Positions 26,808-34,368 of a stretch of DNA of 64,000 bases are shown here, one piece after another. The stretch spans positions 50,293-114,292 of the forward strand of contig JAZKGQ010000020.1 of the NCBI GenBank assembly GCA_040385825.1, in the 5' to 3' direction. Position 1 is the first letter of the stretch. The number at the start of each line of letters is the position of its first letter. Under the pieces are notes generated by a model, which saw only the letters and a list, made by a program, of their open reading frames with translations, had not been told where the DNA came from and made no database searches. This stretch comes from JANNNF01 sp040385825 (lineage in GTDB: Bacteria; Pseudomonadota; Alphaproteobacteria; Rhodobacterales; Rhodobacteraceae). The position numbers and the translations under genes were made by a program.

Positions 26808-27946
26808 TACTCGCTATCCTCGTCCTGCAAACGAACCGATCGGCTGAGCCGGGCAATAGGCCCGCTGAAAGCTGCTTCCAGCTTCAGCACATGCTCGGAC
26901 AGCCACGCCGCCATCTCAGGCCAGCTTTCGCGGTTGTAGCCATCGAAACCCTTAGCGAACACGATGCGGCTTTGTTTCTTGTCGGCCATGCGTCGCCAAT
27001 CAAGGACATTGCCGAATGCGGCCTCTATCTCTTGTCGCTGGGTGAACAACAGGTCGAACAGCCGCTTATTGTCGGCCCCATCAAAGCGCGAGAGAGAAAA
27101 CTCAACCCGTGCCTCGTCGCGGCCAAAGATGATTGTGTATGGGCAGCCACCAAGCCCCGATCCAGCGTTGAGCCAATGGTCCCTTGTCGGGCTGATGTTT
27201 GCGAACAACCCGACGCCATCCGCCCGCAGCCGTTCCAGCGCCTTGGCCCAAAACTGCAGGCGCAGCTCATGCCTGCGCTTCTGCACGCCTTGGGTCGAGC
27301 TTTCCTCGACCTCCTTTGACGAAATCCCTATCATGTAATCCGCGGCTTCTGGCGGCGGGATGATCTGTTGAAGGTCGATGAACAGCTCGTCACCGTAGCT
27401 GTAGGGTGACACCTTGAAGCACTGCGCGCGGATGCCACGGCTGAGCAGCCACAGCACCGTGGCCGTCACCTCGCGGCGGAAGTTGGCGGCGATAAAGATC
27501 ATGCGCTGGCCGTTGCCGGGGTTCAGCACGGTCTCTTCCAGCTCCTCCACCTCCATGAACTCGCACAGACGCTGGCTGGCGCTGCCGCCGCCACAGTAGC
27601 GGTCCAGGTATTGCTGGTAGATCTCGACGATCTGGCCCTTGTTCAGCCCCGAGACATAGGCGGTGTATTTCAGCGCCTGCCAGGTCACGTCGCGGCCTGA
27701 ATCGTCCAGCTTGTTCTCGATCACCACCAAGTTGCCCTGCTTGTCCAGCGCCAGCAGGTCGAGCCGTTCGCGGGTTTCATCAAAGCCGTCGAACTCTTTC
27801 TGGATAATCAACAGCTCTTCGCCCAATGCGTCGGGCTGATGCACCAGCCATTCCTGCAAATGGTCGCGCTCGCGCAGCGCCAGATCGCCGAACTTCTTCT
27901 GGGTCAGGCGCGACAGGCGGTTCTGGTTGCGGTCCACACGGAACAT
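26807..27946 (-). CDS. DUF4268 protein with PD-(D/E)XK-like N-terminus, embedded in the hsd operon
   Basis: A 379-aa protein between hsdS and hsdR. Residues 60-110 hold a nuclease-like core (RLDLLALDKQGN, then VVIENKLDDSGRD, then a helix with QALKYTAYVSG), as in NucS-like and DUF4268 proteins. The C-terminal half (about 220-370) matches the DUF4268 region (RHELRLQFWAKALERL onward). It overlaps both neighbours by a few bases, so it is made together with the restriction subunits. It may assist cleavage or act as a separate effector; the role is unknown. Confidence 0.75.
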   Translation of the reverse strand: MFRVDRNQNRLSRLTQKKFGDLALRERDHLQEWLVHQPDALGEELLIIQKEFDGFDETRERLDLLALDKQGNLVVIENKLDDSGRDVTWQALKYTAYVSGLNKGQIVEIYQQYLDRYCGGGSASQRLCEFMEVEELEETVLNPGNGQRMIFIAANFRREVTATVLWLLSRGIRAQCFKVSPYSYGDELFIDLQQIIPPPEAADYMIGISSKEVEESSTQGVQKRRHELRLQFWAKALERLRADGVGLFANISPTRDHWLNAGSGLGGCPYTIIFGRDEARVEFSLSRFDGADNKRLFDLLFTQRQEIEAAFGNVLDWRRMADKKQSRIVFAKGFDGYNRESWPEMAAWLSEHVLKLEAAFSGPIARLSRSVRLQDEDSE

Positions 27947-29196
27947 CAGGCCACCTCGTCCAGCATCTCGCGCGCCGCGCCGACGCGGAGTTCGCCCGAG
28001 ATAAGCCGAGGGAGCAAGCTGTCGCGCAGGGTTGCGAGGGTTTGGTTTTCAGTTTCCTTATGTGAAGAAAGCGCCATTAAATCACCAACCGCCAAAAATG
28101 TTTCCCGCAATTCCTTTTCCTGAGGAACAACAATTTCGGCATCACCAATTTTTGCCAAACTTAAGTTGGCTTGGACAGCATGAACCACTCCCTGAAGAAG
28201 CGCTTCCTTAACCTCTTCTTGATTCATAGCCATCCAAATAAATTCACTTGGAATCCAGTCTTGTGGACGAATAAACGCAATTGCCTGATTACAGTTGCAT
28301 GGCAGGTATTGGCTCTTCATGATCGATGACCTGCCGATGGTGCCTGCGATCGAAAATAGCACGTCGCCAGCACATAGGCGTGATCGCTTTAGTATTGTAT
28401 CGTGAACTGAGCGTGCAACCTTGTCCAATTTTGTCCATTTTACTTCTCTTGTGTCAGTCATTAAATTTACCTTTAGAAAGTTGACCATGTCACTTTCGTC
28501 GAGGTCCTCCAAATCGCCGCTTTTCGGCGTTGTTCCTTTTGAAATCACTGATGAAACATCTCGGAGCTTCATTTTCCTCCACCCCAGCGGCACCCCTGCG
28601 TCGTCAAATCTATCAGGAAACAGTGCGGCAGTGGCAGAGTCCATATGGGCGGGATGGCGGCCCTCGGCCTTGGCCCAGACCGGGTCGAAATCGACAAACC
28701 ACGACCGATACAGCGCCCGCGCCATCTCCTCCAACACCGCCGCCGTCTTGCGGTTCAACTCGATCTTGTCATCGAGCGCACCAAGCACAGCCGCGATCTC
28801 GCGTTGTTCGGGGAGTGGGGGAATGGCAACATCTTCGACGTAGACTGCGGCACGTGTTGTTGACGGAATTGGGGAGCCGTCATCTATTTCGCCGAGTTTG
28901 TGGTGGATAATAGCGTAGTAAAGCCAGCGCATGTCCAAATCGGACTTTGGCTTCACATAATAGGCCGTGTCTATGACGAAAAACGGTTCGCGGCTAAAGT
29001 GGACGCCTCGATATGCCCCCTTTCGACCAAGGATAATACCAGGACCTTGGGCAAGAGCAGTATTCGTCCATCCAATCGGACCGTTAGAGCCGAAAACCCT
29101 TATGGGTGCTGCAATTTCATCATAACCTCGAATAGCCTTTCCGTATTCAAGGCTAATCTCTTCGCCCCATGTGGATTGCCGCCAATGCTCGCTCAT
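27946..29196 (-). CDS. hsdS: Type I restriction enzyme, specificity (S) subunit
   Basis: A 416-aa DNA-recognition subunit with two target-recognition domains (about residues 1-130 and 205-360). They are separated by a helical conserved region (LPEQREIAAVLGALDDKIELNRKTA-type, about 135-175) and followed by a second one (LRETFLAVGDLMALSSHKETENQTLATLRDSL-type). It overlaps hsdM (ATGA) upstream and the DUF4268 gene downstream. The second recognition domain and part of the first are markedly AT-richer than neighbouring genes, as expected if these modules are exchanged horizontally. The DNA target cannot be read from the sequence. Confidence 0.95.
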   Translation of the reverse strand: MSEHWRQSTWGEEISLEYGKAIRGYDEIAAPIRVFGSNGPIGWTNTALAQGPGIILGRKGAYRGVHFSREPFFVIDTAYYVKPKSDLDMRWLYYAIIHHKLGEIDDGSPIPSTTRAAVYVEDVAIPPLPEQREIAAVLGALDDKIELNRKTAAVLEEMARALYRSWFVDFDPVWAKAEGRHPAHMDSATAALFPDRFDDAGVPLGWRKMKLRDVSSVISKGTTPKSGDLEDLDESDMVNFLKVNLMTDTREVKWTKLDKVARSVHDTILKRSRLCAGDVLFSIAGTIGRSSIMKSQYLPCNCNQAIAFIRPQDWIPSEFIWMAMNQEEVKEALLQGVVHAVQANLSLAKIGDAEIVVPQEKELRETFLAVGDLMALSSHKETENQTLATLRDSLLPRLISGELRVGAAREMLDEVA

Positions 29197-30713
29197 CCCA
29201 ACGCCCCCAACCGCGCCTCAATCTCGGCCTCCAGCCGCCGCCCCTCGGCGAACTGCACGCGCAGCGTCGCCAGCAGGCGGTCAAACTTTTCCTCGAACAC
29301 CTCGCCGTCATCTTCCACCGCCCCCGCGCCAACATAGCGACCCGGTGTCAGCACAAAGTTGTGCTTGGCGATCTCGGCCAAGGGGGCGGCTTTGCAGAAC
29401 CCCGGCTCATCGGCATAGGCGCCCGCGTCCGGCTCGCCGCGCCATGCGTGATAGGCCTGCGCAATCCGGGCGACCTCGGCGTCGGACAGCTCTTTCTGCT
29501 TGCGCGACCCCGCCACCAGCGTGCCCATCTTGCGGGCGTCGATGAACAACACCTCGCCCCGCCTGTCCCGCAGCTTGGCTGATTTGGCGATGCCGTTCGA
29601 CTTGTCCTTTGCCATGATCCACAGGCAGGCCGGAATCTGCGTGCCGTAGAACAACTGCCCCGGCAGCGCCACCATCGCATCCACCGCGTCGCCTTCGACC
29701 AGCGCGCGCCTGATATCCCCCTCACCACCCGACATCGACGACATTGACCCATTCGCCATCACCACGCCGCCGATACCAGACACCGACAGATGCGCGTGGA
29801 TGTGCTGTATCCAAGCGAAGTTCGCATTGCCCACCGGGGGCGCACCAAACCGCCAGCGCCGATCCTCGCGCAGCAGATCGCCCGACCAGTCGCTGATGTT
29901 GAACGGTGGGTTTGCGAGGATGTAGTCGAACCGCTCATCGGGGAATTCGTCGCGGACCAGTGTGCCTTCGGAATTCCAGCGGATGTCGGCAAAGATGCCC
30001 CGGATCGCCAGGTTCATCCGGGCGAGGCCGAAGGTGGTGTGATTGCGTTCCTGCCCGTAGATCGCAATGTCGGTGGACTGGCCGGCATGCGCGTCAATGA
30101 AGCGTTCAGACTGCACGAAGAAGCCGCCGGTGCCGCAGCAGGGGTCATAGACGCGGCCCTTGGTCGGTTCGATCATCTCGATCATCGTGTCGACGACGGA
30201 TTTCGGAGTGTAAAACTCACCACCGCGCTTGCCCTCGCTGCTGGCGAACTCGCCGATGCAGTATTCGTAGATCCGGCCGATCAGGTCGAAATCACCACGG
30301 GTGCCGTCCATTTTCAGGTTGGTGAACAGATCGATCAACCCAGTGAGCATGGCGCGGTCGATGCTCTCACGGCCGAACACCTTCGGCAGCGCGCCTTTCA
30401 GGCTGGCGTTCTCGGCCTCGATCTCGCGCATGGCATCGTCGATCATCACGCCGATGCGCGGGTCTTTCGACTGCTTCGCCAGGTTGAACCAGCGCGCCTT
30501 CTCCGGCACCCAGAAGATGTTCTCGGCCAGATATTCGTCGCGATCCTCGGGGTCGGCGTGGGCATCAGCCGTCAGCGTTTTGTGCAACCTGTCGAAGGAC
30601 ATCGAGACATAGCGCAAGAACAAAAGGCCAAGCGCGATGTGCTTGTATTCGCCGGCGTCCATGGAACCACGCATCTTGTCGGCGGCGGCAAACAGGGTCT
30701 TTTCAATGCTCAA
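29193..30713 (-). CDS. hsdM: Type I restriction enzyme, methyltransferase (M) subunit
   Basis: A 506-aa N6-adenine methyltransferase that, with HsdS, marks and recognises the target. The family N-terminus (SIEKTLFAAADKMRGSMDAG) begins at a TTG (30713) with AAGGA seven bases upstream, so I choose this start although the frame is open 240 bases further. SAM-binding (YDPCCGTGGFF, about 205) and catalytic NPPF (ILANPPFNI, about 283) motifs are present. It is the first gene of the coupled hsdM-hsdS-DUF4268-hsdR operon and divergent from fic across a 330-bp promoter region. Confidence 0.96.
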   Translation of the reverse strand: MSIEKTLFAAADKMRGSMDAGEYKHIALGLLFLRYVSMSFDRLHKTLTADAHADPEDRDEYLAENIFWVPEKARWFNLAKQSKDPRIGVMIDDAMREIEAENASLKGALPKVFGRESIDRAMLTGLIDLFTNLKMDGTRGDFDLIGRIYEYCIGEFASSEGKRGGEFYTPKSVVDTMIEMIEPTKGRVYDPCCGTGGFFVQSERFIDAHAGQSTDIAIYGQERNHTTFGLARMNLAIRGIFADIRWNSEGTLVRDEFPDERFDYILANPPFNISDWSGDLLREDRRWRFGAPPVGNANFAWIQHIHAHLSVSGIGGVVMANGSMSSMSGGEGDIRRALVEGDAVDAMVALPGQLFYGTQIPACLWIMAKDKSNGIAKSAKLRDRRGEVLFIDARKMGTLVAGSRKQKELSDAEVARIAQAYHAWRGEPDAGAYADEPGFCKAAPLAEIAKHNFVLTPGRYVGAGAVEDDGEVFEEKFDRLLATLRVQFAEGRRLEAEIEARLGALG

Positions 30714-30984
30714 GGCAACGTCCTTCGTGGTTCGTTTGGTCCGCTGCTGCGCGGTCGTGGGGTTCGGCTTTCTACAACCGCAGACGTAAAGTTGTCTGGC
30801 GTCACCTTGGGTTGCGTGACGCAATCGCACAAGAGGCTCAGCGCCTGATAGTCGAGAGAACCCGCTGAAATGACACCTGTGTGCCAGCACGATCCCTGCC
30901 TCCAGACCTGCCATGATGCAAAGTGATTGCTCGTATTGGCTCGGCCAAGCCACATCCTCATGTTATTCAAACAGCCCTTTCGCG

Positions 30985-31006
30985 AACATGACCGCCATGT
31001 CATGTT
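30985..31006 (+). promoter_or_regulatory. AACATGAC-N6-GTCATGTT palindrome in the hsdM-fic promoter region
   Basis: A perfect 8+8-bp inverted repeat (30985-30992 and 30999-31006) ends 36 bases before the fic ATG, in the divergent hsdM/fic region. The same half-site occurs in the 21835-22015 cluster. It is probably the operator of an unidentified regulator, possibly encoded on the island. Confidence 0.55.
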
Positions 31007-31042
31007 AGGAAAAATCATATTTTCGAACACGTCGAGGGCAAC

Positions 31043-32137
31043 ATGTTAAAGCCAACATATAAGCTGCCGACCCTGCCGCCAGCTGTGACCCTGGAAACAG
31101 TGGCCGTGCTGAAGGCGCTCAACCGGGCGTCTCGCGCGCTGGCAGACTTGAAAGGTCACGCCAAGACGATCCCGAACCAAGGCATCCTGATTGACACGCT
31201 GGCACTGCAGGAGGCGAAGGCGTCGTCGGAGGTCGAGAACATCGTCACCACCCAGGATGAGCTGTTCCAGGCCGATGTGTTTCCCGACGAGCCCCCATCC
31301 CCGGCTGCCAAAGAGGTGGCCCGCTATCGCGACGCGCTGCGCCTCGGTCACAGCAGGTTGCAGGAAACGGGTGGTCTGATCCCAAACTCGACCTTGATCG
31401 ACATGTTCCGACTGCTAAAGGACCGCAGCGACGGTTTTCGTGCAACCCCAGGCACTGCATTGAAGAACGAACGCAGCGGAGAGGTCGTCTTTGTGCCGCC
31501 GCAGGACGCGAACGAGATCGTCGCGCTGATGACGGCGCTGGAGCGGTTCATCAATGACGACGAGATGTCCAGCCTCGACCCGCTGATCAAGATGGCATTG
31601 ATCCATCATCAGTTTGAAAGCATCCACCCATTTCCAGACGGCAACGGCAGGATCGGCCGTATCCTGAACGTGCTCTACCTGACCCGGACAGGCCTGCTCG
31701 ACATCCCGGTGCTTTACCTGTCCCGCCATATCACGCGGCACAAGGCTGATTATTACCGGCTCCTGCAGGAGGTCCGTGACGATGGTGCATGGGAGGACTG
31801 GGTTATCTTCATGCTCGACGGCGTGGCCGAGACAGCGGCAACAACCCTACGCTTGGTGGAGGGCATCGGCGATCAGATGCGCGCCGCCAAGCACCGGATG
31901 CGCACTGAACTGCCAAAGCTCTACAGCCAAGAGCTTTTGAACAACCTCTTTCGCCACCCCTACACCCGGATCGACTACGTGCTGAACGATCTGACAGTCA
32001 CTCGCCAGACCGCCGCCCGATACCTGGACACGCTCGCCGAGCACGGTTTCGTCGAGAAGCACCGCGCTGGTAAAAACAACTACTACGTCAACACGAGCTT
32101 GGTTCGGCTGCTGATGACGGTGTCGGAAGAAACATGA
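31043..32137 (+). CDS. Fic-family protein with class II inhibitory motif and C-terminal winged helix
   Basis: A 364-aa enzyme of the Fic AMPylase family, which transfers AMP from ATP to target protein side chains. The full active motif HPFPDGNGRIGR is at 195-206. Upstream, SSEVEN (61-66) fits the [ST]xxxE[GN] inhibitory helix with Glu65, placing it in class II, which self-inhibits. Residues about 290-350 form a winged helix (RIDYVLNDLTVTRQTAARYLDTL-type), so it may autoregulate. GAGGG precedes the start. Such genes often sit beside type I restriction operons. The target is unknown. Confidence 0.93.
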   Translation: MLKPTYKLPTLPPAVTLETVAVLKALNRASRALADLKGHAKTIPNQGILIDTLALQEAKASSEVENIVTTQDELFQADVFPDEPPSPAAKEVARYRDALRLGHSRLQETGGLIPNSTLIDMFRLLKDRSDGFRATPGTALKNERSGEVVFVPPQDANEIVALMTALERFINDDEMSSLDPLIKMALIHHQFESIHPFPDGNGRIGRILNVLYLTRTGLLDIPVLYLSRHITRHKADYYRLLQEVRDDGAWEDWVIFMLDGVAETAATTLRLVEGIGDQMRAAKHRMRTELPKLYSQELLNNLFRHPYTRIDYVLNDLTVTRQTAARYLDTLAEHGFVEKHRAGKNNYYVNTSLVRLLMTVSEET

Positions 32138-32648
32138 GCAACCTTGTCGAGGTCCGCGATGGCTAATACTCAGGATCACCACGCAGGGCCAACAAGCGTC
32201 GCCAAAGTGCATCGTCCACTTCTAGTGCCCCGCCAGACTCGCGGAGAGACGCGCTGAAGGCCGTTGCCGCGATTTGCGCCGGGAAGGGACGGCAAAGCCA
32301 AAGATGCGCCCAGGGACTCGCTCCTGAGCCCTGCGGGCGGGGCGATACACGCGCTTGAAATTCAGCGCGATGTCGTCTGGCGGAGCGTGAGAATATCGAG
32401 GATGCAGCACTTATACCGTCGGGGAGCATTTGCAGGACACATCCGCCGTCGCCCGTCGAGGCATTGTGCTGTGGATGACGTCAAACCATTGTGCGCAAAA
32501 GCTGATGGTAGTAAATCTGTGGCCTAACACGGCGGCGTTCTTGACAGTGACTTCCACGCTACAAGCAGTGATACAATTTTTGCTACAAAATCGCCAACCG
32601 AACACCACTCAAGACATTGAAATAAAACAAATTTTCAGTCTTGATGGA
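32138..32648. other. Right-end DNA of island 1, no convincing gene
   Basis: About 510 bases between fic and attR. A minus-strand open frame at 32163-32429 ends with a plausible protein-like stretch (EVDDALWRRLLALRGDPEY) but has no start signal and may be the remnant of a lost gene. The GCTACAA repeats near the end are listed separately. Confidence 0.4.
32558..32588 (+). promoter_or_regulatory. Putative integrase arm-type sites, right end of island 1
   Basis: GCTACAA at 32558-32564 and 32582-32588 and GATACAA at 32570-32576 are spaced 12 bp apart, matching the heptamers at the left end (2859-2889, also about 12 bp apart). Probable binding sites for the island-1 integrase or its directionality factor. 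Confidence 0.5.
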
Positions 32649-32670
32649 GAATCCCTGTCTCTCCGCCAAT
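32649..32670 (+). repeat. Junction attachment site: attR of island 1 and left end of element 2
   Basis: An exact copy of the 22-bp block at 2786-2807. Its inner 14 bp (32655-32668) recur at 39432-39445. It therefore closes island 1 and at the same time begins the second element, which shows that the two are in tandem. Confidence 0.9.
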
Positions 32671-32725
32671 TTCATAAAAATTAGCAAGCGATTTCAATAT
32701 GTTGAGGCAATAGCTTTCGGCTTAA

Positions 32726-32775
32726 TCCCCCACCATGTCCCCCACCTTACGCCGGATGCCCCCGGAATATGGCGG
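32726..32775 (+). repeat. Left arm repeat of element 2
   Basis: TCCCCCACC at 32726-32734 and 32738-32746, then GGAATATGGCGG at 32764-32775. The right end (39293-39342) has the same three blocks in the same orientation with identical spacing (12 and 26 bases). They probably are arm-type sites for the element-2 integrase. Confidence 0.6.
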
Positions 32776-32797
32776 ATAGATGTTAGGTGGCTAGGCT

Positions 32798-33070
32798 TCA
32801 TTCTCGCGTAGGAACAGCCTTGACCCAGCGCGCCATTTCTTGCGCCATCGCTCTAAATTCTACAACTTCCTTGGTGCGCCCGCCGTGCCGCCACATGCCG
32901 TTGCGCGGCCCTTGGGGTGCGCCGCCCCCTGCGCCGTGCATCCGGCAGACTTGCCAGCCTCGCACAGCAGGGGCTTTGCAGATTGATCCGCTGGATTTGG
33001 CCTTCGCCGTGCATCTAGGGGCGTCCTGCAACCTTTGAACCGGGTGCATGGGGTTGCCGTCAGTTTCCAT
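32798..33070 (-). CDS. HGGxSTG-type small zinc-finger-like phage protein
   Basis: A 90-aa protein with the pattern C-x9-C-x10-C-x2-H (CTAKAKSSGSICKAPAVRG then VCRMHG), followed by GAPQGPRNGMWRHGGRT and ending KAVPTRE. This matches the small HGGxSTG-type proteins found in phages and islands; their function is unknown. The Cys/His set suggests metal binding. The ATG at 33070 follows the upstream stop by one base. A degraded second copy lies at 39561-39740, outside the element. Last gene of the element-2 operon. Confidence 0.75.
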   Translation of the reverse strand: METDGNPMHPVQRLQDAPRCTAKAKSSGSICKAPAVRGWQVCRMHGAGGGAPQGPRNGMWRHGGRTKEVVEFRAMAQEMARWVKAVPTRE

Positions 33071-33071
33071 G

Positions 33072-33713
33072 CTACCCCCGCCCCCCTGCCCCCACGGCCC
33101 CGACAATTGCCTGCCCACCTGCGTTCACTGTCACATGTTCCACGGTGACTTTCTGCTGCCCGCCTGTCCGATACCGCTTCAATGCTTCCATCTGCATCGC
33201 GTAGGTCCGCGCCAGCTTGTTCAACGCCCGTTCGGCGGCATCCTGTTGCGGGATGGTTTCAACGTGATTGAGCCGCCGCGCCAGCATCATGGTCGCGTTG
33301 TGGATAGCGCCCATCTGCACCGCCAGCAGAGTTTCCAGTTCATCGCGGGGCTGCACCGCCCTTACTACCGCCATGAGGAAATTGCTCGCCGTGTCATCGA
33401 CCTTGCGACCTTGAGAACCAATGTTTGCCATTTGGTTTGTGACACAGTTAAAGAAACTGGCGTCACAAGTGCCCATATCGGCCATCAACAGTGCGACAGC
33501 GGCATAGGCATTTTCGTGACCGTAAGTGATTGCTAGTTGCCCGTCTTTCACTTCAACGGCCATTTCCGGCCCCGCCGTCCGTTCCTTGGCGCGTCGCGCG
33601 ACAGAAACTACCCTTTCGCGCTGGGCGTCGGTCAGTTTGGAAAAGACATGATCGACCTGCGTTTCCATCAACGCAGCGTCTGCCTTGATTGAGTCGGGAG
33701 TATTCGCGGCCAT
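33072..33713 (-). CDS. Conserved phage/island hypothetical protein, 213 aa
   Basis: A helical protein with a recognisable C-terminus (ALNKLARTYAMQMEALKRYR, then QKVTVEHVTVNAGGQAIVG) typical of a widespread alphaproteobacterial protein that accompanies HGGxSTG-type genes. No enzymatic motif is seen. Its start overlaps the membrane-protein stop (ATGA), and the HGGxSTG-type gene follows at once, so the three are co-translated. A role in packaging or capsid interaction would suit a satellite, but no evidence in the sequence shows it. Confidence 0.65.
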   Translation of the reverse strand: MAANTPDSIKADAALMETQVDHVFSKLTDAQRERVVSVARRAKERTAGPEMAVEVKDGQLAITYGHENAYAAVALLMADMGTCDASFFNCVTNQMANIGSQGRKVDDTASNFLMAVVRAVQPRDELETLLAVQMGAIHNATMMLARRLNHVETIPQQDAAERALNKLARTYAMQMEALKRYRTGGQQKVTVEHVTVNAGGQAIVGAVGAGGRG

Positions 33714-34039
33714 CAGGATTTTCCTTGTTTCGAGTCTGAATCAAGCGCCATCAACTTTGCGCATGAAAACGTATAGCCAAGCCAACCAGCCACAACGTCA
33801 GAAATGGAATCTAGCACGACCAAAACGCCCCAGCCACTATAAGGCAAATCGCTAGCGAGTTCTTTCGCTACCCAAGCCATAACAAACAACGCCGCGAACC
33901 ATCGCCACATAAACGCCAGCATGATGCCAAGCAGAATATGCGCGCTCTGGACCGTGAGCCACCTGTACCATTCAGGCTGGGGGTATCCCGATAGGTCAGA
34001 CCTGCCAAGAAACGCAAGGCCTTCAAAAAACTCCGTCAT
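33713..34039 (-). CDS. Small membrane protein
   Basis: A 108-aa protein with two or three hydrophobic segments (about 30-47, 49-63 and 70-90; for example SAHILLGIMLAFMWRWFAALFV-type), probably in the inner membrane. No family is recognised. Its small size and position in a phage-like operon would fit a holin or an immunity protein, but charge pattern alone cannot decide. It overlaps both neighbours by four bases. Confidence 0.55.
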   Translation of the reverse strand: MTEFFEGLAFLGRSDLSGYPQPEWYRWLTVQSAHILLGIMLAFMWRWFAALFVMAWVAKELASDLPYSGWGVLVVLDSISDVVAGWLGYTFSCAKLMALDSDSKQGKS

Positions 34040-34368
34040 TTACTGCCTTTCAGGACCGTGCGGCCCGAACAATCATAGGTCACCAGACCTGCCGCCCGTA
34101 ACCTCGCCTCGGCCCGCCACGCGCGCGTTGCACCCCAGCCGGATGCCGCAGCAAATGCCCCGTAGGTAGTTGGCCCATGCAGATGCAGGAAGTCCAGATA
34201 TGCCCCTGCATCAGGACTTAGACCATCTGCCCGCTCAACAGGTTCCGATTTTGCCTTTTGACCGCTGGAACCTGCTACTTTCGCTTTATCCGCTATTTGA
34301 GGTGGCGTTGCGATGCCATCAGCTTGCAGCGTTTGCATCACCGCCGACACGTCAAACCACATCGCCAC
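34036..34368 (-). CDS. Small winged-helix-like protein
   Basis: A 110-aa protein whose C-terminal half (about 50-105) reads as a winged helix: a helix AGAYLDFLHLHGP, a recognition-like TTYGAFAAASGWGATRAWRAEARL and a wing LVTYDCSGRTVLKG. It probably binds DNA. It overlaps the DUF3987 gene upstream by 17 bases, or 11 if the ATG at 34362 is used. It is likely a replication accessory or regulator of element 2. Confidence 0.55.
   Translation of the reverse strand: MAMWFDVSAVMQTLQADGIATPPQIADKAKVAGSSGQKAKSEPVERADGLSPDAGAYLDFLHLHGPTTYGAFAAASGWGATRAWRAEARLRAAGLVTYDCSGRTVLKGSK

Larger units (their letters stand above)
2786..32670 (+). mobile_element. Integrated genomic island 1 at tRNA-Ser (defence and mutagenesis cargo)
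   Basis: About 29.9 kb bounded by the 22-bp direct repeat, with a tyrosine integrase as first gene next to the tRNA. No conjugation, plasmid partition or phage structural genes are visible, so it is a non-self-transmissible island or depends on a helper. Cargo includes an insertion sequence, a candidate effector, an SOS mutagenesis cassette, type I restriction genes and fic. Copies of GCTACAA lie inside both ends and may be integrase arm sites. Confidence 0.85.

Noticed and set aside
29790..30848. A 352-codon open frame on the plus strand
   Set aside because: Antisense to hsdM, which has clear methyltransferase motifs.
32163..32429. Possible gene at the right end of island 1 (minus strand)
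   Set aside because: No start signal or recognised domain; recorded only as a possible remnant.
2786..32670. Integrative conjugative element
   Set aside because: No relaxase, coupling protein or type IV secretion genes are visible in the island.
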